Positions 25,146 through 33,088 of a stretch of 64,000 nucleotides of DNA are shown piece after piece (position 1 is the stretch's first letter; every line of letters starts with the position of its first letter). The translations under genes and the position numbers were made by a program. The DNA lies in NCBI GenBank assembly GCA_004100325.1, contig SCKX01000001.1, forward strand, positions 479,453 to 543,452, read 5' to 3'. This DNA is from Candidatus Microsaccharimonas sossegonensis (GTDB lineage Bacteria > Patescibacteriota > Saccharimonadia > Saccharimonadales > Saccharimonadaceae). Below the pieces are notes generated by a model. That model was given only the letters and a program-made list of their open reading frames with translations, ran no database searches and had not been told where the DNA came from.

Positions 25146-25509
25146 CGATTGGTTGATCCTCAAAAGTTTAACCAAGCACCTTATACCCCCTATTCTAACT
25201 TATGTTAGGTTACACATATGGTGTTCTTGTAGTAACTACCCTCCACTGCGAGAATCTTGCTCAGTGACAACTGGCATGTCAGCCCTATGTGTATACTAAT
25301 CCCTTTAACACCGTATCTTTTTTAAGATAAGGCATCCCAATTATTGGAACCTCACGTATAGTGACTATACAGTAGTGACTCTCCCTGTGAGCGTCAGGCG
25401 CGCACCATACATAGATTATCGGTCCAGCGACGCTTCACTGAGATTCCAGGGTGGGTTAAAGGGTAAAATGCGCTCACAGTGATGCCCACCCTTACTGTGA
25501 GCGTTTTTT
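25146..25509 (+). ncRNA. Structured non-coding RNA of unknown family
   Basis: About 364 nt between a promoter and an intrinsic terminator with no ORF or ribosome site. Stems seen: TTGGTT/AACCAA (25149-25154, 25170-25175), CTAAC/GTTAG near 25195-25208, TACACATA/TATGTGTA (25211-25218, 25286-25293), CACTG/CAGTG (25244, 25262), TATCTT/AAGATA (25314, 25324), GTATAGT/ACTATAC (25356, 25364). CTGTGAGCG at 25385-25393 can pair with CGCTCACAG (25471-25479), competing with the terminator stem, and GGGTGGG (25449-25455) complements CCCACCC in the terminator loop (25485-25491). No RNase P, tmRNA or SRP signature found. Identity unknown. Confidence 0.65.
25471..25509 (+). terminator. Intrinsic terminator of ncRNA locus
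   Basis: CGCTCACAGT (25471-25480) pairs perfectly with ACTGTGAGCG (25494-25503), followed by TTTTTT. Faces the 3' end of pth on the other strand. Confidence 0.88.
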
Positions 25510-25528
25510 ATTGAAAACGTATTAACTT

Positions 25529-26092
25529 TTATACGGTCACACTTGAAGCTTCGAGTGTGCCACCGATGAATTTTTCGATCAGAGAAATGGTATACGGAAT
25601 TATATCCTTGTTGAGCGTGTCGAACTCGTCTTTGGGAAACGTATCAAGGACAAAGTTCATATCGTCCACCAGGTTGCGTTGTGCGGTCCAAATGCCGACG
25701 CGGATACGTGTATACTCTGTGCCAAGGTGGGAATTTAGACTTTTAATGCCGTTATTACCAGCGTCGCTGCCAGTTTTGCGCACCCGTATAGTACCAAATG
25801 GTAATGCCAGGTCGTCGTGTATCACCAAAAAGTCCTTGGTTACGTCCAGTTTGTAATAATCAACCAGTGCGCGCGCCACCAGTCCAGTATCGTTGTAGTA
25901 GCTGAGAGGCTTTACGAGCAGCACTTTCTCGCCGTCTACTATGACAGTAGCAATGCGCCCTTTGTATGTATCGATATCACGCCAGCTGGCATCAAGTTTC
26001 TCGCCCATCGCATCGAGCACTAAAAAGCCTATATTGTGCCTGGTGTGGATGTATTTGGCACCTGGATTGCCTTGGGCGAAAATAATCTTCAT
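25529..26092 (-). CDS. pth: Peptidyl-tRNA hydrolase
   Basis: Releases peptides from prematurely dissociated peptidyl-tRNA. The 187-residue protein has the family blocks FAQGNPGAKYIHTRHNIGF (with catalytic His at residue 19-20), LVKPLSYYNDTG (usually KPxTYMNxSG), and VIHDDLALPFGTIRVRKTGSDAGNNGIKSL (catalytic Asp in HDD). The usual GGHNG reads GNNG, so the conserved His before Asn-Gly is replaced. TAAAAT (26099-26104) sits 6 nt before the ATG, indicating a leaderless message. Confidence 0.92.
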   Translation of the reverse strand: MKIIFAQGNPGAKYIHTRHNIGFLVLDAMGEKLDASWRDIDTYKGRIATVIVDGEKVLLVKPLSYYNDTGLVARALVDYYKLDVTKDFLVIHDDLALPFGTIRVRKTGSDAGNNGIKSLNSHLGTEYTRIRVGIWTAQRNLVDDMNFVLDTFPKDEFDTLNKDIIPYTISLIEKFIGGTLEASSVTV

Positions 26093-26184
26093 AGGTTTAT
26101 TTTACTACATTGATTTTATTTAAATTTCGTGTTATAATTTTTTTATCTTTTGTCATGTATTCGCATCGTTTGAGAGGGGTCAAC

Positions 26185-26595
26185 ATGAAAAAGATTGTTA
26201 CGTTGAAAGGATTGCTGGCTTTCGGGCCAGTCGTCTTATTCATCGGGCTGTACGGAGCAGGTCTGGTCTACACCGGGTGGCACAGCAAACAGGGAAACTT
26301 GTGGCTGATGATCCTTGATCTGATCGCCATCCCGCTGACGTGGTTTGTGTACTTCCGTGTTAGTAAGCACTACTGGGGAGTCCCCCGGCTGACTCGGCAT
26401 TCACTTGGCGCGTCGCCGGTTTACGTGACGGTGATAGCCTGCGTTCTGTTCGTGCTGCATCTGTTTGGGTTTATGGCAACAGATCCGGAAGCACAGAAGC
26501 TGTGGGCATACCTGCCGTACGCCATTCCGGCGGCGATCGGGGTCATCTACCTTCTGATGAAGGGGGCAGAAGCCAACCGGAAACACCAAGTCTAA
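26185..26595 (+). CDS. Four-helix membrane protein, unknown
   Basis: A 136-residue integral membrane protein with four predicted helices: about 8-28 (LLAFGPVVLFIGLYGAGLVY), 39-58, 74-97 (VYVTVIACVLFVLHLFGFMA) and 107-126. No family recognised. GAGAGGGG lies 5-12 nt before the chosen ATG at 26185; TATAAT at 26131-26137 gives a leader of about 45 nt. Codon use (CTG, GTC, ATC, GCC) is richer in G/C than surrounding genes, like the hypothetical at 3409-3888. It ends before a series of hairpins. Confidence 0.65.
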   Translation: MKKIVTLKGLLAFGPVVLFIGLYGAGLVYTGWHSKQGNLWLMILDLIAIPLTWFVYFRVSKHYWGVPRLTRHSLGASPVYVTVIACVLFVLHLFGFMATDPEAQKLWAYLPYAIPAAIGVIYLLMKGAEANRKHQV

Positions 26596-26660
26596 CAAGA
26601 ACATATCTTGTAATCGTGAGAAAGCCTCACGTCCCTAGCGAGTAATCGCTAGGGTTATTT
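26595..26660 (+). terminator. Three tandem hairpins ending in a terminator
   Basis: ACAAGA/TCTTGT (26595-26600, 26606-26611), CGTGAG/CTCACG (26615-26620, 26626-26631) and CCCTAGCGA/TCGCTAGGG (26633-26641, 26646-26654) followed by TTATTTCTCTTGTTTTT. The third is a terminator for the plus strand and abuts the der stop codon. Confidence 0.75.
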
Positions 26661-28064
26661 CTCTTGTTTTTGGCTTTGTCTTTGGGTTTTGGCTTTCGCC
26701 TTGTTGATCGGTTCTTTGCCGGCGGCGATGCGGGCTTTATTATCCTTCACTTGGTGTTCGTCGATGAAGCTAAATTTAATAGGTGTTCCGGCGTAGTCAA
26801 AAGCTTCACGGAAGTTGCGTTCAATGTACCGTTTGTATGACCAGTGAACGAATTTCAAGTTGCTGCCGTGAATGACAAACCAAGGGGGTGATGTGTCCGT
26901 CTGAACAACATAGCGAAGCCGCGGGTGGGTATTTTTCAGCCCTGCGGGTGGGTGTTTTTGGACGATACTTTGAAGAAGGTCATTCAGTTTTCGAGTTTTG
27001 AGTTCTTGGAGACGACGTCCGTCAATTTCAAGCGTCAGGTCAAATAATTTCGTAACGTTTTGCCCGGTAACGCTGCTAGTGAAAATAAGCGGCGCCCACG
27101 GAACAAAATCAAATCTATGGGCGATTTTTGGCGCGATGGTATCACGGGTAAATTCATCTTTACCTTCGGCGATATCCCATTTACTGACGACGATGACCAG
27201 TCCCTTGCCCGCCTCGTCAATGATGCCAGCCAGGCGTTGGTCGAGGGCGGTATTTAACTCGTTTGCTTCCATTAAAAGGAAACAAATATCTGATTCTTCG
27301 ATGGCTTGGAGGGTGCGAAGCACCGAGAACTTCTCGATGCCGACTTCTTGCTTGCCTGGTTTTCGCATGCCAGCCGTGTCGAGGATTTCAATAGTTTTCC
27401 CTTTATAACGAATCGCAACACGATTAACATCTCGCGTTGTCCCAGCGACGTTAGCCACAATTGCTTGTTGTTTTCCAGCCAGTACATTGAAAAGATTGCT
27501 TTTACCTACATTTGGGCGACCGATAAGTGAAACTCGAATCATGTCGCCGGCTGGTTCGTCTGTAGCTGGTGGGATAAGGCTGGTAATGGTTTGGAGAACG
27601 GCTTCGATGCCGGTATTATGCTCGGCGCTGGTGCGGATGATTTCCTTGATGCCGAGGCGTTTGAATTCATCAGATGGCAGGCTGCCCGCCAGGTCAGTTT
27701 TATTCACCAACAGCAGGACGGGTTTTTTGCTACGAAGCGCTTTTTTAGCGACTAGTTTATCTTGGTCGCTAGCATATTGTGTACCATCAACGACGACCAT
27801 GATAACATCAGCCGCAGCGGCAGCTTCTTCAATTTGTTCTTGAATGGAGGCTTCAAATGCGTCAGCGGCGTCTTTCAGGCCAGCAGTGTCAACCAGCCAA
27901 AATGTGTGATCGTTGTAGGATACTTTCCCGAGAACGTTATCGCGGGTCGTACCGGCTTCTTTGGCGACAACTGCCTGACGAGACCGTACGAAACGGTTAA
28001 AAAGCGAGCTCTTACCAACGTTCGCCTGTCCAATAATTGCCACTGTCGGAAGTTTAGAAGCCAT
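26655..28064 (-). CDS. der: Ribosome assembly GTPase Der (EngA)
   Basis: A double-GTPase that helps mature the 50S subunit. The 469-residue protein has two complete G domains, each with G1 (GQANVGKSSLFN, GRPNVGKSNLFN), G2 Thr (AGTTRD twice), G3 (DTAG twice) and G4 (NKTD; SKWD), followed by a C-terminal KH-like domain (PHTHPRLRYVVQTDTSPPWFVIHG type) and a Lys/Gln-rich tail. TATAGT (28075-28080) lies 10 nt before the ATG. It converges on the plus-strand membrane protein gene. Confidence 0.95.
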   Translation of the reverse strand: MASKLPTVAIIGQANVGKSSLFNRFVRSRQAVVAKEAGTTRDNVLGKVSYNDHTFWLVDTAGLKDAADAFEASIQEQIEEAAAAADVIMVVVDGTQYASDQDKLVAKKALRSKKPVLLLVNKTDLAGSLPSDEFKRLGIKEIIRTSAEHNTGIEAVLQTITSLIPPATDEPAGDMIRVSLIGRPNVGKSNLFNVLAGKQQAIVANVAGTTRDVNRVAIRYKGKTIEILDTAGMRKPGKQEVGIEKFSVLRTLQAIEESDICFLLMEANELNTALDQRLAGIIDEAGKGLVIVVSKWDIAEGKDEFTRDTIAPKIAHRFDFVPWAPLIFTSSVTGQNVTKLFDLTLEIDGRRLQELKTRKLNDLLQSIVQKHPPAGLKNTHPRLRYVVQTDTSPPWFVIHGSNLKFVHWSYKRYIERNFREAFDYAGTPIKFSFIDEHQVKDNKARIAAGKEPINKAKAKTQRQSQKQEK

Positions 28065-28140
28065 ACAGAGTATTACTATAACAGAGGTAGCTCATTTTTG
28101 CGAGCACAAGCGCTTTGAAGTTCACGGGGTTGAAAAATAT

Positions 28141-28554
28141 ATGCAGAGGAGTACTATAAAGGACGTGCGCAGTACAGAACGTTTTTATGTCACTATGCCA
28201 GAAGAAATTCCTACATTTACCGAAGGATTCCGCGTTGCCCCTAACGAGGGGACTTTTCCTGTTGATGCAACCGTCCATGTCCTTACCGAAGATGAATATT
28301 TTCTCACCTTCAAAATGTTTCCCAAGGGTCCATCAGAGAGAAGTTACTTGATTTCCCTTGTTGATTCAGAACCACCGTTAGCATCGAGCCGTGTTCATGA
28401 AAAAGAAGTATATGTAAAAGGAGATGTATTGATTCAAGGGCGTGAATTTAATTTGGATTCAGCCTTTCCTTACCTTTCTAAAACTGCCTTTACGGCAATG
28501 CGAATCTTTTCGAATATCGAAGAGATAGTTCTACCCCCTACAAAAAATTTTTAA
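28141..28554 (+). CDS. Hypothetical protein
   Basis: A 137-residue soluble protein of unknown function, mixed alpha/beta, with segments such as ERFYVTMPEEIPTFTEGFRV, VLTEDEYFLTFKMFPKG and KGDVLIQGREFNLD. No motif is recognised. The start is uncertain: the ATG at 28141 lacks a Shine-Dalgarno, and an internal ATG at 28195 (MPEEIPTF) is possible. Its last 4 nt overlap the 3' end of the convergent pseudouridine synthase gene. Confidence 0.6.
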   Translation: MQRSTIKDVRSTERFYVTMPEEIPTFTEGFRVAPNEGTFPVDATVHVLTEDEYFLTFKMFPKGPSERSYLISLVDSEPPLASSRVHEKEVYVKGDVLIQGREFNLDSAFPYLSKTAFTAMRIFSNIEEIVLPPTKNF

Positions 28555-29228
28555 AGTTTTTCGGTTATCGAAAATGTGCCGGGTTGTATATCACCCAGTG
28601 AATAATGACCAAAGTTTGTTCGATGCAGTTTTGTCACTCTGTAGCCAAGCGCATTGAATGTACGACGGATTTGCCGGTTACGTCCTTCGTGCATTGTGAC
28701 GATCCAGTGTTTTCGCGTGTCATCACTGCGTTCTAATACTAGTTTGCTTGGACCGTCTTCTAGCTGAATCCCGTGGTCGGCAACCAGTTGCTGGTGAATC
28801 GGTGCCAGTGCGGCATCGAGCGATATCTGGTAGATTTTTGTCTTAAAGAATTTGGGGTGGGTCATCTGATAAGTGAAATCACCATCATTGGTTAACAAAA
28901 TCAGCCCACTACTCTCTTTATCTAGGCGACCGACCGGTTTTAACGTGTGGTAGTGTTTGGGGAGCAAACTATAGATAGTAGGCGCATCCCCCTGTTGTTT
29001 ACGGGAACAAACGTAGCCGATTGGTTTGTTCATCGCGAGATATACGAACGCTGTGTCACTAGCCAGGGGCTTGTTTTTGACGGTAATCGTGTCCCCTTTT
29101 TCAAAACGTGCCCCTAACATCACTTTTTCACCATTTACTCGAACGTGATCGTACTGAATAAGATTATCGGCTTCGCGACGAGAAATACCCAACTGTAAGG
29201 CAATGTGTTTATTCAGACGTTCACTCAT
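28551..29228 (-). CDS. RsuA/RluB-family pseudouridine synthase
   Basis: A 225-residue RNA pseudouridine synthase. An N-terminal S4 RNA-binding domain (RLNKHIALQLGISRREADNLIQYDHVRVNG) precedes the catalytic domain with the active Asp in PVGRLDKESSGLILLTNDG and the EGRNRQIRRTFNALGYRVTKLHRTNFG block. This architecture belongs to the RsuA/RluB/RluE/RluF group; whether the target is 16S or 23S rRNA cannot be decided here. TATACT (29235-29240) is 6 nt before the ATG. Confidence 0.88.
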   Translation of the reverse strand: MSERLNKHIALQLGISRREADNLIQYDHVRVNGEKVMLGARFEKGDTITVKNKPLASDTAFVYLAMNKPIGYVCSRKQQGDAPTIYSLLPKHYHTLKPVGRLDKESSGLILLTNDGDFTYQMTHPKFFKTKIYQISLDAALAPIHQQLVADHGIQLEDGPSKLVLERSDDTRKHWIVTMHEGRNRQIRRTFNALGYRVTKLHRTNFGHYSLGDIQPGTFSITEKL

Positions 29229-29255
29229 CCGTTTAGTATAGCATTAACAGAGGTA

Positions 29256-30284
29256 TTAAAGACCGGGCTGGGGCGGAAATGGCGGAACTTGTGGCGTTGG
29301 TGGTTGAGGAGTCAAGGTGTACTGCGCTGGCGCAGGTGGCTGTGCCAAAGGCGCAGTAGGCGGGGGTGGTGGAGCTGTCGATGGAGCCGTTGTCGGCGTG
29401 ACCGTTGTTGTTGGCTGCTCGAAGCCTTGGAGGTGTGCATTCAACTCTTGATTCATCTGTGCAGCGATGTCAGTGACACTGGTAGCATTCAAACTTTCAG
29501 CTGAGGGCAGAGGGTTTATGATGCGATCACCAAGCCCAGCAGGAGGATCTGAAGAGAACGGCGCGGTCGGCGCTGGCAGTGTTGTAGCCGGCGGGAATGT
29601 GACGGGCGCCGGAGCCGTTACTGGCGCGGTCGGTGCGATTGGTTCAATAGGAGCGACAACTGGCGTCGATGGTGCCAATGGCTCAACTGGTGCTGCAACC
29701 GGTGCGGGTACTTGTATAGGAGCAGGCGCTGGTGTCGGAACAGGAGGAGGTGGCGGAGCCGATGGGACAATTGGCGTTGTCTCGAAAGCTGGGGTAGGAA
29801 TTTCAGCAACCGGTGGTTGCACGGGCGCAACGGGTGTAGTTGGAGTTTCTGGAGCAATCGTCGGAGCAATTGGCGCCACAGCTGGCGCTGAAGTTGCTGG
29901 ACTCGCACCAGAGATGCCATCGCCGAGCACGTCGTGTACAGTACGTACAACGTCTTCAATACCGACTTGGGATTTGACTAGGTAACGGTCGGCACCGAGG
30001 GCTTCACCGCGGGCACGCTGGTCTTCGCTGGATAGTGCGGTCATCATGATGACTTTAATAGCTTTTGTCTCTGTCGTGCTGCGAAGAATGTCGAGCATGT
30101 CGAAGCCACTAATCTTCGGCATCATCACATCACTGACAATCAGGTCAGGCCGTTCTTTAATAGAAACCGCAAGCGCTTCTTCGCCGTCGCCAGCTGAAAT
30201 AATGGTATATCCTTCGGCTTGCAGGCGTACTCCATAAATTTCGCGCAGGCTCTTGTCGTCTTCAACTAATAAAATTTTTGCCAT
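29256..30284 (-). CDS. Response regulator with long Pro/Ala-rich tail
   Basis: Residues 1-120 are a CheY-like receiver: DD (9-10) acid pocket, phospho-acceptor D52 in VSDVMMP, Thr in MMTALSS and K in LVKSQ. Instead of a DNA-binding output domain, a 220-residue tail extremely rich in Pro, Ala, Thr and Val follows (PAPAPIQVPAPVAAPVEPLAP type), with one short amphipathic stretch (TDIAAQMNQELNAHLQGFE). The tail may be a flexible spacer or docking arm. It lies directly downstream of a histidine kinase whose C terminus is also Pro-rich. TAGAAT lies 10 nt before the ATG. Confidence 0.85.
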   Translation of the reverse strand: MAKILLVEDDKSLREIYGVRLQAEGYTIISAGDGEEALAVSIKERPDLIVSDVMMPKISGFDMLDILRSTTETKAIKVIMMTALSSEDQRARGEALGADRYLVKSQVGIEDVVRTVHDVLGDGISGASPATSAPAVAPIAPTIAPETPTTPVAPVQPPVAEIPTPAFETTPIVPSAPPPPPVPTPAPAPIQVPAPVAAPVEPLAPSTPVVAPIEPIAPTAPVTAPAPVTFPPATTLPAPTAPFSSDPPAGLGDRIINPLPSAESLNATSVTDIAAQMNQELNAHLQGFEQPTTTVTPTTAPSTAPPPPPTAPLAQPPAPAQYTLTPQPPTPQVPPFPPQPGL

Positions 30285-30335
30285 AATTACCTTTATTCTA
30301 TCCGATGATCGTTACAATTACTATAGTGCTTATGT

Positions 30336-32378
30336 TTACTGTTGTCCAGTTCGTGGTGCTGGTGTCGATGTTACTGGTCTGACTGGGATGATTGTGGGTG
30401 CCGGGACAGGGGTCAGAATCTCTGGAGGCGCTACTGCTGGGGGTGTTGTTGCGACGTCTGTTTGCATCTGACGCGCCATTTCCTCTAGCTGTTTGACGTG
30501 CGCCTGGATTTGTTCGCGAGATAAGCTTTCGCCGCGTGGAACGGTGGTCGCAGGTTTGACTCCACTGGACGGCGAAGCGGTAGCTGCTGCGGTTGGCTGG
30601 GATGTTTGGGGATAGGGTGTCACGACTGGTGGCATCGCTGGAGCTGTCGCTGCTATCGTCGACTCATTTTGTGTGATTGCTTGGGCAGCTGTGGCGAACT
30701 GCTGGCGGCGCAGTTGTTCGGCTTCCTGGCTACTAATGCGTGGCAGTTCGAGGAAGAAAGTACTTCCCTGCCCATGGACGCTTTCTAGATACAATCGACC
30801 TTGCATGGCTTCGGCTAAACGCCGTGAAAGATATAGCCCTAACCCGGTTCCACCGATTGACGAGCGATCTTGATTGTCAACGCGGTAAAACTTCTGGAAA
30901 AGGTGCGGCACATCTTCGGTAGGAATACCCAGTCCGCTGTCTTTGACGCTGACGACCACTTTACTGTCCGAACCTTGGACGTCCACGACCACATTGCCTT
31001 TTAGGGTGTATTTAATAGCATTTTCAATCAGGTTATCGAGAATTTCACGGATATGATCGTTATCTTGGTTGACGAAAAAAACTGGCGTGATGGTTTTTTG
31101 ATTGCTGTTGTCGGTTGGTTTATAGATGAGACTTAATCCTTTGTCGGTTGCTTTTTGCGTTAGTCCTTGAACAATAGTTTTTGTAAAATCGGCCATATCA
31201 ACGACTTTCGGATTGTTTATCATGCGTCCGTCTTCTGATTTTGACACATCGAGGAGGTCCTGAAATAAATGGCCTAGATGCTGGGCAGCTTCGTGGGCTT
31301 TCATGATAAAATCTCGGGCTTTGGCGTCTATTTGAGCAGTGTTTGGATTTAAGGCGAGTCCTAGATAGCCTTCGATCGAGGCAACCGGTGTGCGCATCTC
31401 GTGACTGGCGGTGCTAATAAATTCAGCTTGTTCTTGTTCTTCGGCTTTTTCCTTCGTCATGTCTCGAAAAACGGTAATGACACCGGAACCTGGTGTGCCA
31501 ATTGGTGAAACAACTAATGACGAGGTAATCTTTTTGCCGGATTTTGTCTTGATAATCAGCGTGTTTGAACGAATTTGCTGATTAGTATTAAGTACTTGCA
31601 TGATAGGGTCGGTGGCGGGATCGAGCTCTTTATTATTGAGGTCAGTCAGCTGCAAAATCGACTTGTAGTGAAGTGCGAGCGCGTCTTGCTTCCCCCACCC
31701 CAAAATTCCTTGGGCAGCCGGGTTGATGAGTTGTATGGTGCCTTGAGCATCAATTGCGATGACGCCATCACCAATAGCATTAATGACAATTTCGGAACGA
31801 TTCGCTACCTCAGATAATTCATTAGCGAGCGTTTTAACATTTCGTTCTTGCTCGGTTAATTGCCCTCTGGCGCGCCAGACCAACATACCAATGACCGTCG
31901 GTAAGATAGAGCTAAATAATACAATGGCGACAACACTGACGCCAAACCGCGTTTCTATATAGGCTATCATTAAAAAAATTGCAGTAACAATGAACATTGG
32001 AAGCCAACCGTAGACTGCGAAAATAGGACTAACGAATGCTACCAACAGCCACAGCATGATAAATGGTGACCCGGTGCCACCAGTTTGCACCACCAGTACA
32101 CCGACGGTTGCCGCGAAAGCCACGTAAGCAATAAAAGGCTGGATAAAAGACTCCTTTTTCAGTGTGACGAGGTAAAAAATAACGCTCAGGACGGCAGTCA
32201 GCCCAGCGAGGACGGCAACAAAAATGGTAATACTAAAGAGTCCACTAGGAGCGACGTTGGTCACCTTCGGCACGACATACAAGGCAAGTATAGCCAGTGA
32301 AAGCAAAAAAGCCACCTCATAAATGCGGCGATGCCAATACCGTGACAGTGTAAGCGGTGTAATACGAGCCCCCCTCAT
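30336..32378 (-). CDS. Membrane sensor histidine kinase with PAS domain
   Basis: A 680-residue sensor kinase: about six membrane helices (20-170) without a large extracellular loop, a PAS domain (about 195-305, INAIGDGVIAIDAQGTIQLINP), HisKA with phospho-acceptor H326 in STASHEMRTPVASIEGY, and HATPase with N box NLIENAIKYT, G1 DSGLGIP and G2 GGTGLGLYLS. After the kinase core there is a 130-residue extension of Pro/Ala/Gln-rich sequence with a short coiled coil (REQIQAHVKQLEEMARQM). Its partner is the receiver protein 51 nt downstream. The membrane module may sense a small or membrane-soluble signal. Confidence 0.9.
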   Translation of the reverse strand: MRGARITPLTLSRYWHRRIYEVAFLLSLAILALYVVPKVTNVAPSGLFSITIFVAVLAGLTAVLSVIFYLVTLKKESFIQPFIAYVAFAATVGVLVVQTGGTGSPFIMLWLLVAFVSPIFAVYGWLPMFIVTAIFLMIAYIETRFGVSVVAIVLFSSILPTVIGMLVWRARGQLTEQERNVKTLANELSEVANRSEIVINAIGDGVIAIDAQGTIQLINPAAQGILGWGKQDALALHYKSILQLTDLNNKELDPATDPIMQVLNTNQQIRSNTLIIKTKSGKKITSSLVVSPIGTPGSGVITVFRDMTKEKAEEQEQAEFISTASHEMRTPVASIEGYLGLALNPNTAQIDAKARDFIMKAHEAAQHLGHLFQDLLDVSKSEDGRMINNPKVVDMADFTKTIVQGLTQKATDKGLSLIYKPTDNSNQKTITPVFFVNQDNDHIREILDNLIENAIKYTLKGNVVVDVQGSDSKVVVSVKDSGLGIPTEDVPHLFQKFYRVDNQDRSSIGGTGLGLYLSRRLAEAMQGRLYLESVHGQGSTFFLELPRISSQEAEQLRRQQFATAAQAITQNESTIAATAPAMPPVVTPYPQTSQPTAAATASPSSGVKPATTVPRGESLSREQIQAHVKQLEEMARQMQTDVATTPPAVAPPEILTPVPAPTIIPVRPVTSTPAPRTGQQ

Positions 32379-32437
32379 GTAACTTCGGTCAACGTGCTTA
32401 CGAATAGTATGAATGATAACGGGAGGTAAGGCAAGCG

Positions 32438-33088
32438 TTAGTTCACGACGGCGGTATAGGTCACCGAGTCGGTATAGTTTCCACTGCGCTGCGTCGCGTT
32501 GATGCAGAGACCAAACCAGACGTTGGTGCTGACTGCTGGGTTTGCCGCAACTGAGGACGAGGCAATCGTATCGGGTGTGGTATTTGATGCTGGTACGGCA
32601 GCGAAATTGAGACTGGGCACGGCACCACTAGAGACCGCGCTGGTTGGTCCTGCGCCAAACCCATTGATACCATCGACGCGGTATCCCCACTTACCGGCAG
32701 TTAAAGCCGTCGGTGAGGCGCTGGTACCGCTGGTGGTTGCAATGCTCCCAGAACCGCCGTCGTTAAGTGTCGTGTCGGTGTCGGTGTCGGTCATACTGAG
32801 TGTATATCCTGTGCTTGAGTCGGTTTGTACCTGCACTGTGGCGCTGGCAACGGAACACTGCGTTAAACCGGCCGCCGGCGTCACATTGAGGCTGACAGCG
32901 GCATCTGCTGAAAACGTAATACCACAGGAATTATAGGTACAGCTGCCGTAGCTCCCCGAGCCGTATGTGTCATTAGCAGTGACAACTGAGGGGGGAATAA
33001 GTAGGCTACCTAGTGCGGTGAGTATAGTCATCGCAGCAATCACTGCGAATTGCTGTAGCGAAATTCCCTTTGCTTGTTTGCCCGTCAT
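32438..33088 (-). CDS. Secreted surface protein, Ser/Thr-rich
   Basis: A 216-residue protein with an N-terminal signal/anchor (LQQFAVIAAMTILTALGSLLIPPSVVTA) and an extracellular part rich in Thr, Ser, Ala and Gly with four Cys, e.g. GSCTYNSCGITFSADAAVSLNV and STGYTLSMTDTDTDTTL. The pattern resembles the small beta-sandwich surface proteins often found beside DUF916-type proteins (WxL-like), but no defined domain is claimed. Its ATG overlaps the stop of the upstream gene as ATGA, so the two are translationally coupled and probably assemble together. Confidence 0.7.
   Translation of the reverse strand: MTGKQAKGISLQQFAVIAAMTILTALGSLLIPPSVVTANDTYGSGSYGSCTYNSCGITFSADAAVSLNVTPAAGLTQCSVASATVQVQTDSSTGYTLSMTDTDTDTTLNDGGSGSIATTSGTSASPTALTAGKWGYRVDGINGFGAGPTSAVSSGAVPSLNFAAVPASNTTPDTIASSSVAANPAVSTNVWFGLCINATQRSGNYTDSVTYTAVVN

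Noticed and set aside
29467-29985. Plus-strand Gly/Ala-rich ORF opposite the response regulator tail
   Set aside because: Antisense of Pro/Ala codons; the receiver gene on the minus strand is clear.
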